26,558 nucleotides of DNA from Prevotella sp. Lineage in GTDB: Bacteria; Bacteroidota; Bacteroidia; Bacteroidales; Bacteroidaceae. The position numbers and the translations under genes were made by a program. Shown one piece after another: positions 15,237 to 23,991 of the stretch (positions within the stretch are counted from its first letter, which is position 1; every line of letters starts with the position of its first letter). Location: NCBI GenBank assembly GCA_016291915.1, contig JAEEZP010000042.1:1-26558 (forward strand), read 5' to 3'. The notes beneath the pieces are model-generated. The model ran no database searches. It worked only from the letters and a program-made list of their open reading frames with translations, and was not told the origin of the DNA.

Positions 15237-16796
15237 TTAATGTCCGTTGAAGAAGATGTACAGTGCGATCATCGCAATGATGAGCAATGCCCATCCCACT
15301 CTCACATCCCAAGATGGTTTGTCTGCAATCTTCTTGATCATCGCTGCCTTCTGTTCTGTCTTATCCAACAGACTGACGATGATCATAGCTACACCGATGA
15401 TGACGAAGATCCAAAAGGAAAGCATCATGAAGTGCGGCCAGAAATCGGCTCCGTTAAGCACGAACAGATAGAGGATACCCGTGCCGATGCTGAACACAGT
15501 ACCCCAGGTGAGGGCCATGTTAGCTGCCCTTGAGGTGGTGCGCTTCCAGAACACACCGAAGAGGAAGACGGCAGACATCGGTGGTGCGATGAATCCCAAT
15601 ACCGATTGGAATACATTGAACAGGTTCAGTCCCTTGATACTGTCTATCGCCACACAGATGATGACGGACAGTATGGCACCGATAACGGTGACAACCCTAC
15701 CCATGTGGATAATCTGCTGTTGTGTCGCCTCCGGGTTCTTCTTGACAAAGATATCCATGGTGAAGACCGTACTCAGGGCATTCAGTGCCGAACCGATCGT
15801 ACTTACCAATGCAGCGGTGAGCACGGCGAGCACCAATCCGACCATACCTACAGGGAAGAGGTTGGTGACCATCGTCATGTATGCCTCGTCGGGATTCTTC
15901 AGGGCAGGAAAGAGAGCCAGACAGAGTACACCGGGGAGGATATACAGGGGCACATCAAGGATCTTCAGCCATCCGGTGAAGTTCGCGCCGCGCTGTCCTT
16001 CATTCAGACTCTTGGCGGCTAAGACAGGTTGTACCATCGACTGGTCGGTACACCAGAACCAGACACCCATGATCGGATAACCCAGGAGTATCGGCAACCA
16101 GGGGAAGTCGGGATTATCGTTAGGCAGGAACAGGTTCCAGTAGTTGGCCGGCACGGCAGCAGACAAACCGCCGATGCCACCCACCTTGATGAGTCCGGCA
16201 ATGGTGAGCGTGGCAGAGACGACGATCAGCAGGATCATCTGATAGACATTCGTATATGCCACGGCTTTCAGTCCACCTAACATCGTGAAGAAGGCGGAGA
16301 TACCCAACAGGATGAGTGCCGAGGCCCACATAGGAATGGAGAAGACCTGACGGATGAGGATACCACCGGCGAAGAGGGTCAGTGCCAACCAGGATATCAG
16401 GATGGTGACGATGGTGTACCACGCGAGAATATTACGGGTGCCCTGCCCGAAACGCAGTCCCATGAACTCCGGCAATGTACTTACATTGGTACCCAGGTAA
16501 CGGGGTGCGAAGACGAAAGCCAACAGGAAGATAAACACAAAGGCATACCAGGCATAGTTACCGGATACAATACCCGTGGTGAATCCCGCTGAGGCGGAGG
16601 CTATCAACATCGAAGGACCCACATTGGTGCCCCACATCGAGAATCCGATATGATACCAGCGCAGGGAGTGTTCTGCCAAGAACAGACTACTTCCCTTCTT
16701 CCGTTTCGTACTTGCCCATATTCCTATTGCCAACAGAATGACGAAGTAGGCAATGAGGATGGTCCAATCTAATGTTCCTAAAAATTTTGCTTGCAT
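15237..16796 (-). CDS. Sodium/solute symporter, SGLT-type (SSS family)
   Basis: 519 residues with about 13-14 hydrophobic segments, starting TLDWTILIAYFVILLAIGIW, and the SSS signature GGLKAVAYTNVYQ (174-186). AEHSLRWYHIGFSMWGTNVGPSM (41-63) matches sodium/sugar branches of the family, not the proline or pantothenate branches. It should import a sugar or glycoside with Na+ across the inner membrane. It is the last gene of the - strand operon, 62 bp after the corrinoid methyltransferase fusion. That position suggests the transported sugar is the substrate of the fusion protein or of the GH31 enzyme. The 62-bp gap holds an inverted repeat GGTGGG/CCCACC but no promoter consensus. The transported sugar cannot be read from sequence. 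Confidence 0.88.
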   Translation of the reverse strand: MQAKFLGTLDWTILIAYFVILLAIGIWASTKRKKGSSLFLAEHSLRWYHIGFSMWGTNVGPSMLIASASAGFTTGIVSGNYAWYAFVFIFLLAFVFAPRYLGTNVSTLPEFMGLRFGQGTRNILAWYTIVTILISWLALTLFAGGILIRQVFSIPMWASALILLGISAFFTMLGGLKAVAYTNVYQMILLIVVSATLTIAGLIKVGGIGGLSAAVPANYWNLFLPNDNPDFPWLPILLGYPIMGVWFWCTDQSMVQPVLAAKSLNEGQRGANFTGWLKILDVPLYILPGVLCLALFPALKNPDEAYMTMVTNLFPVGMVGLVLAVLTAALVSTIGSALNALSTVFTMDIFVKKNPEATQQQIIHMGRVVTVIGAILSVIICVAIDSIKGLNLFNVFQSVLGFIAPPMSAVFLFGVFWKRTTSRAANMALTWGTVFSIGTGILYLFVLNGADFWPHFMMLSFWIFVIIGVAMIIVSLLDKTEQKAAMIKKIADKPSWDVRVGWALLIIAMIALYIFFNGH

Positions 16797-16858
16797 AGGG
16801 TTTAATAGATATTATGGTGGGCTGATAAGTTCTTTTACCAACCCACCGTAGTTTGTTG

Positions 16859-19771
16859 TTAAAGTTTTCCTAACAGTTGTTTGGCCACGGTAACGGCGGA
16901 GTTGGCATTGTCACTGTAACCGTCGGCACCGATCTCATCGGCATAACCCTGAGAGACGGGGGCACCACCCACCATCACCTTTACCTGATCGCGGATGCCG
17001 GCTTCCTCGAGTGCATCGATCACCACCTTCATATAGCCCATGGTGGTGGTCAGCAGGGCCGACATACACAGGATATCGGGCTGGTTCTTCTTCACCTCCT
17101 CGATGAACTTGTCGGCAGACACATCAATACCGATGTTCACCACCTCGAAACCACAACCTTCGAGCATGGATGCCACCAGGTTCTTGCCGATGTCATGAAG
17201 GTCACCCTTCACCGTTCCGATGACGATCTTTCCTAAGGAGCTGGTGCTCTCACCAGCCATCAACGGTTTAAGGATCTCCAAACCGGCTTTCATCGCTCTA
17301 CCGGCCATCAACAACTGGGGCACGAAGGCTTTACCATCCTGGAAACGCTGGCCTACCTCTGCCATGGCACGGATCATCTCATTATTGATAATCTCCTGCG
17401 GTTTCTCACCCTTGTCGATGGCCTGTTGGGTGGCTGCTGCACAGTCGTCCGACTTACCGTTGACAATACTGTCGAAGACAGAAGGACCGGCAACTGCGAC
17501 AGACTCCTTCACCTCTTCTTTCTCCTCCGGTTCACGCTCCGGGGTAGGTACTACCGGAATGGCATGTGTGCTGTTCGGATTATGCGGTGTCACCCAACAG
17601 CCCGGTGCCGGCTCAGCCAGTTCTGCGAGCTTCGCCATGTGCTGATCGTTCGTACCGCAGCAACCGCCCACCATATTGATAAGGTGCTGGTCGAACAGCG
17701 GCCACATCTCTTTCTGGAAGATATCGGGAGTGGTCGTGTATTGTCCGTTCTCATCCGGCAGTCCTGCATTAGGGAAGGTTATAATATAATAAGGTGTCTC
17801 GTTAGCCAGACGACGGATCAGGTTGATGACCATCGGGATATCCGGATTGCAGTTAATACCCACGGCAAAGATAGGATAATCCTTCAGCGTCTTGACAAAT
17901 TCGATGATATTCTGTCCGATCATGTTGAAACCCTCTGCGGTACGTACCGTCAGACTGAGGATGATCGGCAGTTCACAACCCTTCTCTTTCATGGCTCTCA
18001 TAGCGCCTTCAACACCGGCCTTGGCATTCATCACATCGAAGATCGTCTCGAGGATCAGCGCATCCACACCACCGTCGATCAATGCCTCTGCCTGTTCCTG
18101 ATAGATGTCAGCCATCTCGTTGTAGCTAACCTTTGCACCCTCCATGGAGACCGTCTCACGGGTGGGTCCCATACCACCGAAGACATATCGGGGCTTGGCG
18201 GGATTCGTCAGTGTAAAACTGTCTGCCAGTTGCCGGGCCATCAGTGCTGCCTGGAGGTTCACCTCCCTCACCTTGTCCTTAAACTCCACCGGCAGGGAGA
18301 TACGCTGACCGTTGAAGGTATTGGTCGTGATAATATCCGAGCCTGCTGCCAGGAAACGACGGTAGATCTCCAGGATAATCTCCGGTCGTTCGATGGTGAG
18401 GTATTCGTTGCTTCTTACATTCTCCAGATGGAAACTCTGGATGGTGGTGCCCATACCACCGTCAAAGATGAGGATGCGTTCTTTCAGTTGACTCTCCAAC
18501 GAAGGACGCTCAACGGGGATAAGGGGTTCGGTAGCGGTGCCCTTACCCAGTGTGATCTTCCTGACGGGTTTCTTCTGCATATCAACCAGGCTCTTGTATT
18601 GAGGAGCCTGTGGCTGCTGTTGGATATCTATCTTGCTGTCAATGTCCTTAAACTGTGCTTCCGTCAGACGGATAATCTCTGCCACCTTACGCTCAGGTTC
18701 TTCCTTCGTCTGGAATTCCTCCACGATACGCATAGCCTGCTCCACCTCATCCTCATTGTGGAAGTCCATCTCCAGATGTACACCGTCACCGCCGATATTA
18801 TCCAACAGCGGTTTCAGTTCATCCAACGTTACCCAGCACGCCATGATACTCTTGCCGCCGGCAAGGATCTGCTTATACAGATCATACCACTTCGCACTGC
18901 CACCCTGCGGTTGTCCCACACCGGGAGTCCACTGAATGGCATTCAGTTCTTCCACTTCCAGCAGTGCTGGCAGATGATGGATGGCTCCCACACCATCAAG
19001 GTGGTAGAGGGTATAGTCGATCTTCTGACATTGCTCACGGATGAACGGCTGTACGAACCGACGGTAATCCTCCACGCTGATCATCGTAGAGATATCACTC
19101 TGCAGCTTTGCCATCTTACCCGGTGCCCAGGAAGAGAAATAGCAGAAAGCCATCTCATCGCCCTCACGGATAATATCGTAGAGCTCGTCGAATACCTGGA
19201 AATAGACATCGTTGATAAACTGCATCTGTTCTTCGAGTACCTCCGGCTGCATCACCGTGTCGAGCAACACCTTGTCGGTGCCCTTCATGGCTGCCAGCAC
19301 GTCAAGACCTTCCATCAGGTCGGGCATACCCACATAGTAATGCCCCTGTGCCTTCGCCTTGCACGCCTTCAGTAATTCCTTGTGTAAGAGCCAGTTTGGA
19401 TGCTCTCTATTGAAGGTAAGCTTGTCGGAATAGTTGGGATCCGGGTGAATCCATATCGTATCCTCCCCACCTTCAAAGACACCACCGAGGATGGCTGCCA
19501 GAGAACCCGGTCCTAACTGGGTGTTGGCAACGGGCAGTATGTCGGCTTTCAGACAACTGTGTGCCACATACCAGTCCAGATACTCTGCACGCCACTGGGG
19601 ATCGAACCATTTCTGATTCAGGTCTTTCGGCGGTTGTGGAGCCGGGATATCCGCATGCGGGGTTACTCCTTCCTGAAAATGTTCCCACATATTCAGGACG
19701 ATACCCTTGTGGTTCCACCAGTTGACATATCTTTTCTTTGTCTCTTCTAAATTAACCTTCCAAGTATTCAT
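16859..19771 (-). CDS. Three-module corrinoid methyltransferase fusion: UroD-like, homocysteine methyltransferase, cobalamin-binding
   Basis: 970 residues. Module 1 (1-355) is UroD superfamily, but the zinc signature HxC...C is altered: H257-L-D259 and no matching C-terminal Cys. A polar linker with QQQPQAPQ follows. Module 2 (428-720) is a homocysteine S-methyltransferase as in MetH: ILIFDGGMGTTIQ (433-445) and zinc ligands C641 (GINCNP), C704 and C705 (VGGCCGT). A Pro/Glu-rich linker leads to module 3: a helical cap (763-840) and a B12 Rossmann domain (846-970) with the lower-ligand motif DLHDIGKN (H859), then MSALLTTT and VGGAPVS. MetH folate and reactivation domains are absent. Inferred reaction: methylated substrate + homocysteine gives demethylated product + methionine via cobalamin, with module 1 as the substrate demethylase in place of the folate domain. 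The gene lies 8 bp after GH31 and before the symporter, pointing to a methyl-sugar substrate. Cytoplasmic, no signal peptide. Confidence 0.88.
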   Translation of the reverse strand: MNTWKVNLEETKKRYVNWWNHKGIVLNMWEHFQEGVTPHADIPAPQPPKDLNQKWFDPQWRAEYLDWYVAHSCLKADILPVANTQLGPGSLAAILGGVFEGGEDTIWIHPDPNYSDKLTFNREHPNWLLHKELLKACKAKAQGHYYVGMPDLMEGLDVLAAMKGTDKVLLDTVMQPEVLEEQMQFINDVYFQVFDELYDIIREGDEMAFCYFSSWAPGKMAKLQSDISTMISVEDYRRFVQPFIREQCQKIDYTLYHLDGVGAIHHLPALLEVEELNAIQWTPGVGQPQGGSAKWYDLYKQILAGGKSIMACWVTLDELKPLLDNIGGDGVHLEMDFHNEDEVEQAMRIVEEFQTKEEPERKVAEIIRLTEAQFKDIDSKIDIQQQPQAPQYKSLVDMQKKPVRKITLGKGTATEPLIPVERPSLESQLKERILIFDGGMGTTIQSFHLENVRSNEYLTIERPEIILEIYRRFLAAGSDIITTNTFNGQRISLPVEFKDKVREVNLQAALMARQLADSFTLTNPAKPRYVFGGMGPTRETVSMEGAKVSYNEMADIYQEQAEALIDGGVDALILETIFDVMNAKAGVEGAMRAMKEKGCELPIILSLTVRTAEGFNMIGQNIIEFVKTLKDYPIFAVGINCNPDIPMVINLIRRLANETPYYIITFPNAGLPDENGQYTTTPDIFQKEMWPLFDQHLINMVGGCCGTNDQHMAKLAELAEPAPGCWVTPHNPNSTHAIPVVPTPEREPEEKEEVKESVAVAGPSVFDSIVNGKSDDCAAATQQAIDKGEKPQEIINNEMIRAMAEVGQRFQDGKAFVPQLLMAGRAMKAGLEILKPLMAGESTSSLGKIVIGTVKGDLHDIGKNLVASMLEGCGFEVVNIGIDVSADKFIEEVKKNQPDILCMSALLTTTMGYMKVVIDALEEAGIRDQVKVMVGGAPVSQGYADEIGADGYSDNANSAVTVAKQLLGKL

Positions 19772-19779
19772 ATGATAAA

Positions 19780-22026
19780 TTATAAGTTGATTCCTTTAAA
19801 TTGTTCATCGATGGTGATCAGCATGGTCTTCGACAGATCCATCTCGTCGGTACACTCCACATGGTCAGGATACATAGGTATCTGTGCGCCTTCCCTCACA
19901 TAGACCGGCATCTGCTCCAATGGAATATGGTCGAGATGTATCCACTGATTACCTGTAAGACGTTCACCTGTAAAGAATTGTACCCAATGGCCTTCTGGCA
20001 GATACACCTCGCGACAGTCTTCGCTGTTCATGACCGGAGCCACTAAGAAATCATGTCCGAAGAAATACTCATCATCGATATGCCAGACAGTAGGATCCTG
20101 CGGATATTGGAAGATGAGTGCCTCGATGATGCTGTGGCCCGACTGTGTGGCGATGATGCTCTCCTGTAAGATATACGGGATGAGGGCATATCTGAGGTTC
20201 CACCATTTCTTTACGATGGGAGGGATGTCGGGATAATGCCAGGGCTCCCGTTTGTTGGTGCCGTGATAACGGATATGTGAGGAGAAGACACCGAACTGTG
20301 TCCATCTCACATAAACCTTATCATCAACGATGCCGTTCATGAAGTTCGGCAGGGTATGGAAGCCCGGCACGTCATGACTCCAGAAGGCGAAACCGGAGAG
20401 TCCGAAGTGTAATCCGCCCTTCAGGGATCCTGCTAAGCCATCCCATGACGAACAACTGTCGCCACCCCAGTGGAGGGGATAACGCTGACAACCTGCCCAT
20501 GCAGCCCTTGCCCATACGATGCCGTCGCCGGTCACCTCTTTCGTTATCTCATAAGCTGCTTTCTGATAGAGCAGGGCATAGAGGTTGTTGAGCAACTCGG
20601 GTTTCATGTTCTTATACACGGCATCCATGTGGATATTCTCTCCGAAGTCGGTCTTGATACAGGTAACACCCATATCCAACAGACGTTTGAGCAGTCCTTT
20701 GTACCACTCGGTGGCTTTATCATACGTAAAGTCGATGGTGCCGGCATAGTCGAGCGTGGAGAAGTTGGATCCTTCCGATGCCTGTTGTTTGGTGAGCGGA
20801 CCGATATAGTCATTCTCACGTGCTTCATCGATCTGTTCGGCATTCTCTGCCACGTAGGGCAACTGCCAGAGGGAGACGCGGAAACCGTTGTCTTTCAACC
20901 CCTTGATGAATGCAGGAGGATTTGGGAAACGCTCTTCATTGAATTTCCATTCGCAGAGCCAGTCGGTCTTGAACCAGCCGGTATCCAGGTGGATCACATC
21001 ACAGGGATAATGCTCCTCACGCAGACGATGGCAGATGCCGTTCACCTCATCGGCAGAGAAATAGGTCATCCTACTCATCCACACGCCAAAGCTCCACAAT
21101 GGAGGCATCGACGGATAACCGGTCAAGTCGCGGTAGCCGCGGATGATTTCCTCAATGCTGTCACCACCGATGACGAAGGCATCAATACGTGCCTGATCAT
21201 TCAGATACTGCACACTGCGGGAGGAATGTCCTGCCAGCGAGAGTTTGGCATAAGCACAGGTATGGTAGAACGTGCCATACATACGACTCGACAGATAGAA
21301 AGGAATATTCTTATACGTACGACGGTTGTTCACACCTTGTCCGTCTTGGTTTTTTAGGAAGAATGTCTGTCCGCTGAGATCCATCTTCATAAACCGCTCA
21401 CCGGTACCCGCGAAACACTCGTCGTGCTTACACTCGAACGAGAGGGTGGCACGGTCGTCATTCCCTTCAGTCTTGCAATAGGCTAAAGGAAGTGCATCGT
21501 AGCGAGGGGGAGAGAAATGATCGTAGGCAGCCAGACGGATTTCTTTGTTTCCGTCGGGATACAGTCGGATATCAATGGTCTCTTGCGGGTCGGGCTGCAG
21601 ACTGCTCCAGCGATCCACAGGAGCTTCCTCCAGATTGATGAAAGCGCGCATCACCCCATCTGCAGAGCATACTCTCCAGTTGGCTCCTTCTTTCTGTAGG
21701 GAGAGGGGCTTTCGCTGTATCCGCTCAGAGAACTGCAGCATCTCCGACTGTTCTGTCATCGGTTCTTCGGAAACAATGTCGATATATAGTCGGATGATCT
21801 TCGGTTCGTAATAACGGATAAACAGTCGGTGTGTCTCCTGTGGCACCTGCAGATCGGCAGCCATGTCATTGTCAAGCACCTGTTTCTGGAAAGGAACATC
21901 CAGACAGATATCCCCGTCTTTCTCAAATATAGCGGTCGGCCGATAGGCTTTCCATAGCGATTCGTCTTTAGACAGATTGACATCAAAGTCAAGGAAATCA
22001 AATAAATGATAATTCGTCGGTCTCAT
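19780..22026 (-). CDS. Cytoplasmic GH31 glycosidase, alpha-xylosidase (YicI) type
   Basis: 748 residues, close to YicI (about 770), with no signal peptide. The N-terminal beta domain (1-300) is followed by the barrel. FGVWMSRMTYFSADEVNGI (313-331) and HLDTGWFKTDWLCEWKF (346-362) are the alpha-xylosidase-type blocks. The nucleophile is D460 in IKTDFGE (458-463) and the likely acid/base is D523 in HWGGDSCSSWDG. YicI-like enzymes remove alpha-xylose from oligosaccharides such as isoprimeverose. The aglycone, and whether the xylose is O-methylated, cannot be told from sequence. It sits 8 bp upstream of the corrinoid methyltransferase fusion, so they are co-transcribed. Its leader (22027-22210) holds a heptamer array and AT-rich repeats but no promoter consensus; alpha-glucosidase is the main alternative activity. 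Confidence 0.9.
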   Translation of the reverse strand: MRPTNYHLFDFLDFDVNLSKDESLWKAYRPTAIFEKDGDICLDVPFQKQVLDNDMAADLQVPQETHRLFIRYYEPKIIRLYIDIVSEEPMTEQSEMLQFSERIQRKPLSLQKEGANWRVCSADGVMRAFINLEEAPVDRWSSLQPDPQETIDIRLYPDGNKEIRLAAYDHFSPPRYDALPLAYCKTEGNDDRATLSFECKHDECFAGTGERFMKMDLSGQTFFLKNQDGQGVNNRRTYKNIPFYLSSRMYGTFYHTCAYAKLSLAGHSSRSVQYLNDQARIDAFVIGGDSIEEIIRGYRDLTGYPSMPPLWSFGVWMSRMTYFSADEVNGICHRLREEHYPCDVIHLDTGWFKTDWLCEWKFNEERFPNPPAFIKGLKDNGFRVSLWQLPYVAENAEQIDEARENDYIGPLTKQQASEGSNFSTLDYAGTIDFTYDKATEWYKGLLKRLLDMGVTCIKTDFGENIHMDAVYKNMKPELLNNLYALLYQKAAYEITKEVTGDGIVWARAAWAGCQRYPLHWGGDSCSSWDGLAGSLKGGLHFGLSGFAFWSHDVPGFHTLPNFMNGIVDDKVYVRWTQFGVFSSHIRYHGTNKREPWHYPDIPPIVKKWWNLRYALIPYILQESIIATQSGHSIIEALIFQYPQDPTVWHIDDEYFFGHDFLVAPVMNSEDCREVYLPEGHWVQFFTGERLTGNQWIHLDHIPLEQMPVYVREGAQIPMYPDHVECTDEMDLSKTMLITIDEQFKGINL

Positions 22027-22144
22027 TTATAATTGAAAATTTATAATTTATAATTGATAATGGATTTGCTTTTCCACTCTATAACAAGCTCAGGGAGTTG
22101 CCGTAATAATACCTTCTCAGATCAATATCCCAAGGGTAATCATA

Positions 22145-22214
22145 ACTCTACACTTTACACTCTACACTCTACACTCTACACTCTACACTCTACACTTTAC
22201 ACTCTACACTCTAC
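22145..22214. repeat. Heptamer tandem array (ACTCTAC)x10 reaching into the GH141-like gene
   Basis: Ten uninterrupted 7-bp units, eight ACTCTAC and two ACTTTAC (units 2 and 8), cover 70 bp. The last unit contains the stop codon of the GH141-like gene (CTA at 22211-22213, read as TAG). The same heptamer in the other orientation is at 14032-14066. The rest of the gap (22027-22144) is AT-rich near the GH31 start and otherwise featureless. Confidence 0.9.
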
Positions 22215-23917
22215 TTCACCTGCGGACCGTTATTGCGGATGATCATGGCAGGCCCCGGTTGGTTATAACCGAAACTCTCAGAGGGCATCCAGTTGTTCTC
22301 CACCGTATAACCGTCGGTGGCTTCATCGAAATAGATGCAGAAACCACGGTCGTTGGTAGCGTAGGGTGCCTCGGTGGGCGCTTCTATCCTGTTGTTGATG
22401 ATAAACGACCCTGGCTGATTACTCAAGGTGTAGATACCACCGGCATCATACAACTGCTTGGCGAAGCGATGCACGTAGTTGCCTTCGATACGGTTGTCAT
22501 GCATGCCACTTTGTAAGGCTGTCCAGCCCCATCCCACGCAGATACCTGAGTAGTTGACGTCACACACCTCGTTTTGTACTATATTGATATTGCTGACATA
22601 GCCTGCGGCAATACCCACGGCGCCCCAGTCTTCGTTGGTGGCATCTTGGATACGATTCTGTTTGATGGTGATGTTATCACAGATATTCTTTCCGAGGTAG
22701 GGGATATGCGTCTCAAAACCCTGTTCACCGAAATAACCGGCCATGATAGCTGTTCCTCCGATATCCTGAAAACGGTTGTTGAGGATTAAGGAGTTGTTGA
22801 CAAAGCCCTCCAGGTCGAGTGCGGTGGCAGCAAGATGGGTGAAGGAACAGTCTTGGAATGTCAGACGCTCGGCATAAGCACCGGCGACAGCAGCTTCCGG
22901 ACGGGCTATCCATGCCTGGTTCTCCAAGGCTGCCTTATGGAAGAGTCCCGGTGTCTGTAGCTTATAGGCATCGAGCATGCGGAAACCACCCTGCAGGGTG
23001 ACATGACCTTCGTAAGAGGGGCGCTGCCAACCGGCATAACAGAAGGTGGTGCCCACGAAGTGAATATCAGTGACGGGGCGCTCCTCACTGCCGGCCATAT
23101 GGATAAGTTGTTCAAGATGAGGAATCTCCACGGTAGCCTTCTTCATATCCTCACCATTCAAGGGATAGTAGTAGATCTTTCCCGAGGGATAATCCTGATA
23201 CCACTCACCAGGCTCGTTCAGGAAGGCTTTGGCATTCACCAGACAGAAAGAGGAATTACCCTTCTCACCACCGATGACAGGTTGGGGCCAGGGATGTGCG
23301 AACTCCAACTGACTCTCCGGCTCATGGAAACGGACAACGGTGTTGTTGCCTATCTTCTTCATCTCTTTTACCCGGAGGATGGCGATGGCCCAACGCTGAT
23401 GAACAAGCATCTCGAGTTGGTTGGCATCTGTCAGATTCTCTTTGGGCGTGGGGATGGTGATCGTCTGTTCCTTGGCGTTGAAGTCAATCATCCGCTCCAT
23501 CTTACCGGCAGCAAACTGCTGGGCACGTAAGGCTTTCCTGCCGTTCACCCACAACTGCCGGGAATAGATGATCTTATTCCCATCCATAGGAGCATCAGCC
23601 ACCCACAGCTTACCTTCCTTCTTCCAGTTCTTCACACTGACAGCTCCTGAGATCGTTCCTCCGTGGATGATCGTGGGAGAGGCAGCGGTACCACTGTCTT
23701 CCGGACGGATAAGGAGCGGTTTGTTCAACCGGTAGGTATTGTCATCCAGATAGATATGAATACCTCCTGTTGCCTCCGGCGCGTTCAGTCGACGCCATTC
23801 TCTGGCTTGGAAGAGTGCCTCCTCAAGAGAGGTGTTCTTATTCACGTGTATCTCTCCTGCGTCTGCAGTTATCACACAACCGGTTAGCATAGCGAAAAAT
23901 AAAATTAGTTTATTCAT
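22211..23917 (-). CDS. Exported right-handed beta-helix glycosidase, GH141-like
   Basis: 568 residues from the ATG at 23917, chosen because it gives a secretion signal (MNKLILFFAM...); an in-frame ATG at 24007 would place 30 unlike residues first. The signal could be type I (cut after TADA, residue 20) or a lipoprotein signal (lipobox LTGC, C14). A short strand region with HGGTISGAVSV (85-95) and the block SRQLWVNGRKALRAQ (119-133) is typical of GH141-type proteins, then beta-helix repeats at 280-510. Acidic candidates are D491 (LYDAGGIY) and D531/E532 (YFDEATDG). GH141 includes the alpha-L-fucosidase acting on RG-II chain A and a xylanase, so fucosidase is favoured by context. The gene is 74 bp after the metalloprotease gene and 184 bp before GH31 on the same strand. 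A polysaccharide lyase-type beta-helix is the alternative. Confidence 0.78.
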   Translation of the reverse strand: MNKLILFFAMLTGCVITADAGEIHVNKNTSLEEALFQAREWRRLNAPEATGGIHIYLDDNTYRLNKPLLIRPEDSGTAASPTIIHGGTISGAVSVKNWKKEGKLWVADAPMDGNKIIYSRQLWVNGRKALRAQQFAAGKMERMIDFNAKEQTITIPTPKENLTDANQLEMLVHQRWAIAILRVKEMKKIGNNTVVRFHEPESQLEFAHPWPQPVIGGEKGNSSFCLVNAKAFLNEPGEWYQDYPSGKIYYYPLNGEDMKKATVEIPHLEQLIHMAGSEERPVTDIHFVGTTFCYAGWQRPSYEGHVTLQGGFRMLDAYKLQTPGLFHKAALENQAWIARPEAAVAGAYAERLTFQDCSFTHLAATALDLEGFVNNSLILNNRFQDIGGTAIMAGYFGEQGFETHIPYLGKNICDNITIKQNRIQDATNEDWGAVGIAAGYVSNINIVQNEVCDVNYSGICVGWGWTALQSGMHDNRIEGNYVHRFAKQLYDAGGIYTLSNQPGSFIINNRIEAPTEAPYATNDRGFCIYFDEATDGYTVENNWMPSESFGYNQPGPAMIIRNNGPQVK

Positions 23918-23991
23918 AAAAGATTGCAGTTTGTTCTGAAAGTAAATGAATCCACGGTAGTTATTGCTGCCACCGTATAGACGGCGATGTT

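Noticed and set aside
17426..19375. 649-codon open frame on the + strand opposite the corrinoid fusion gene
   Set aside because: It is antisense to a gene with clear domains over its whole length, has no recognisable motif or signal, and its His/Leu/Arg-rich composition is typical of a reverse-strand shadow.
22085..22150. About 20-codon open stretch on the - strand (D-Y-P-W-D-I-D-L-R-R...) upstream of GH31
   Set aside because: It has no start codon or known family and stops quickly; it could be a gene remnant, but I cannot support it as a feature.
22145..22214. Possible CRISPR array
   Set aside because: The units are 7 bp with no spacers, so this is a simple tandem repeat; no cas gene is present.
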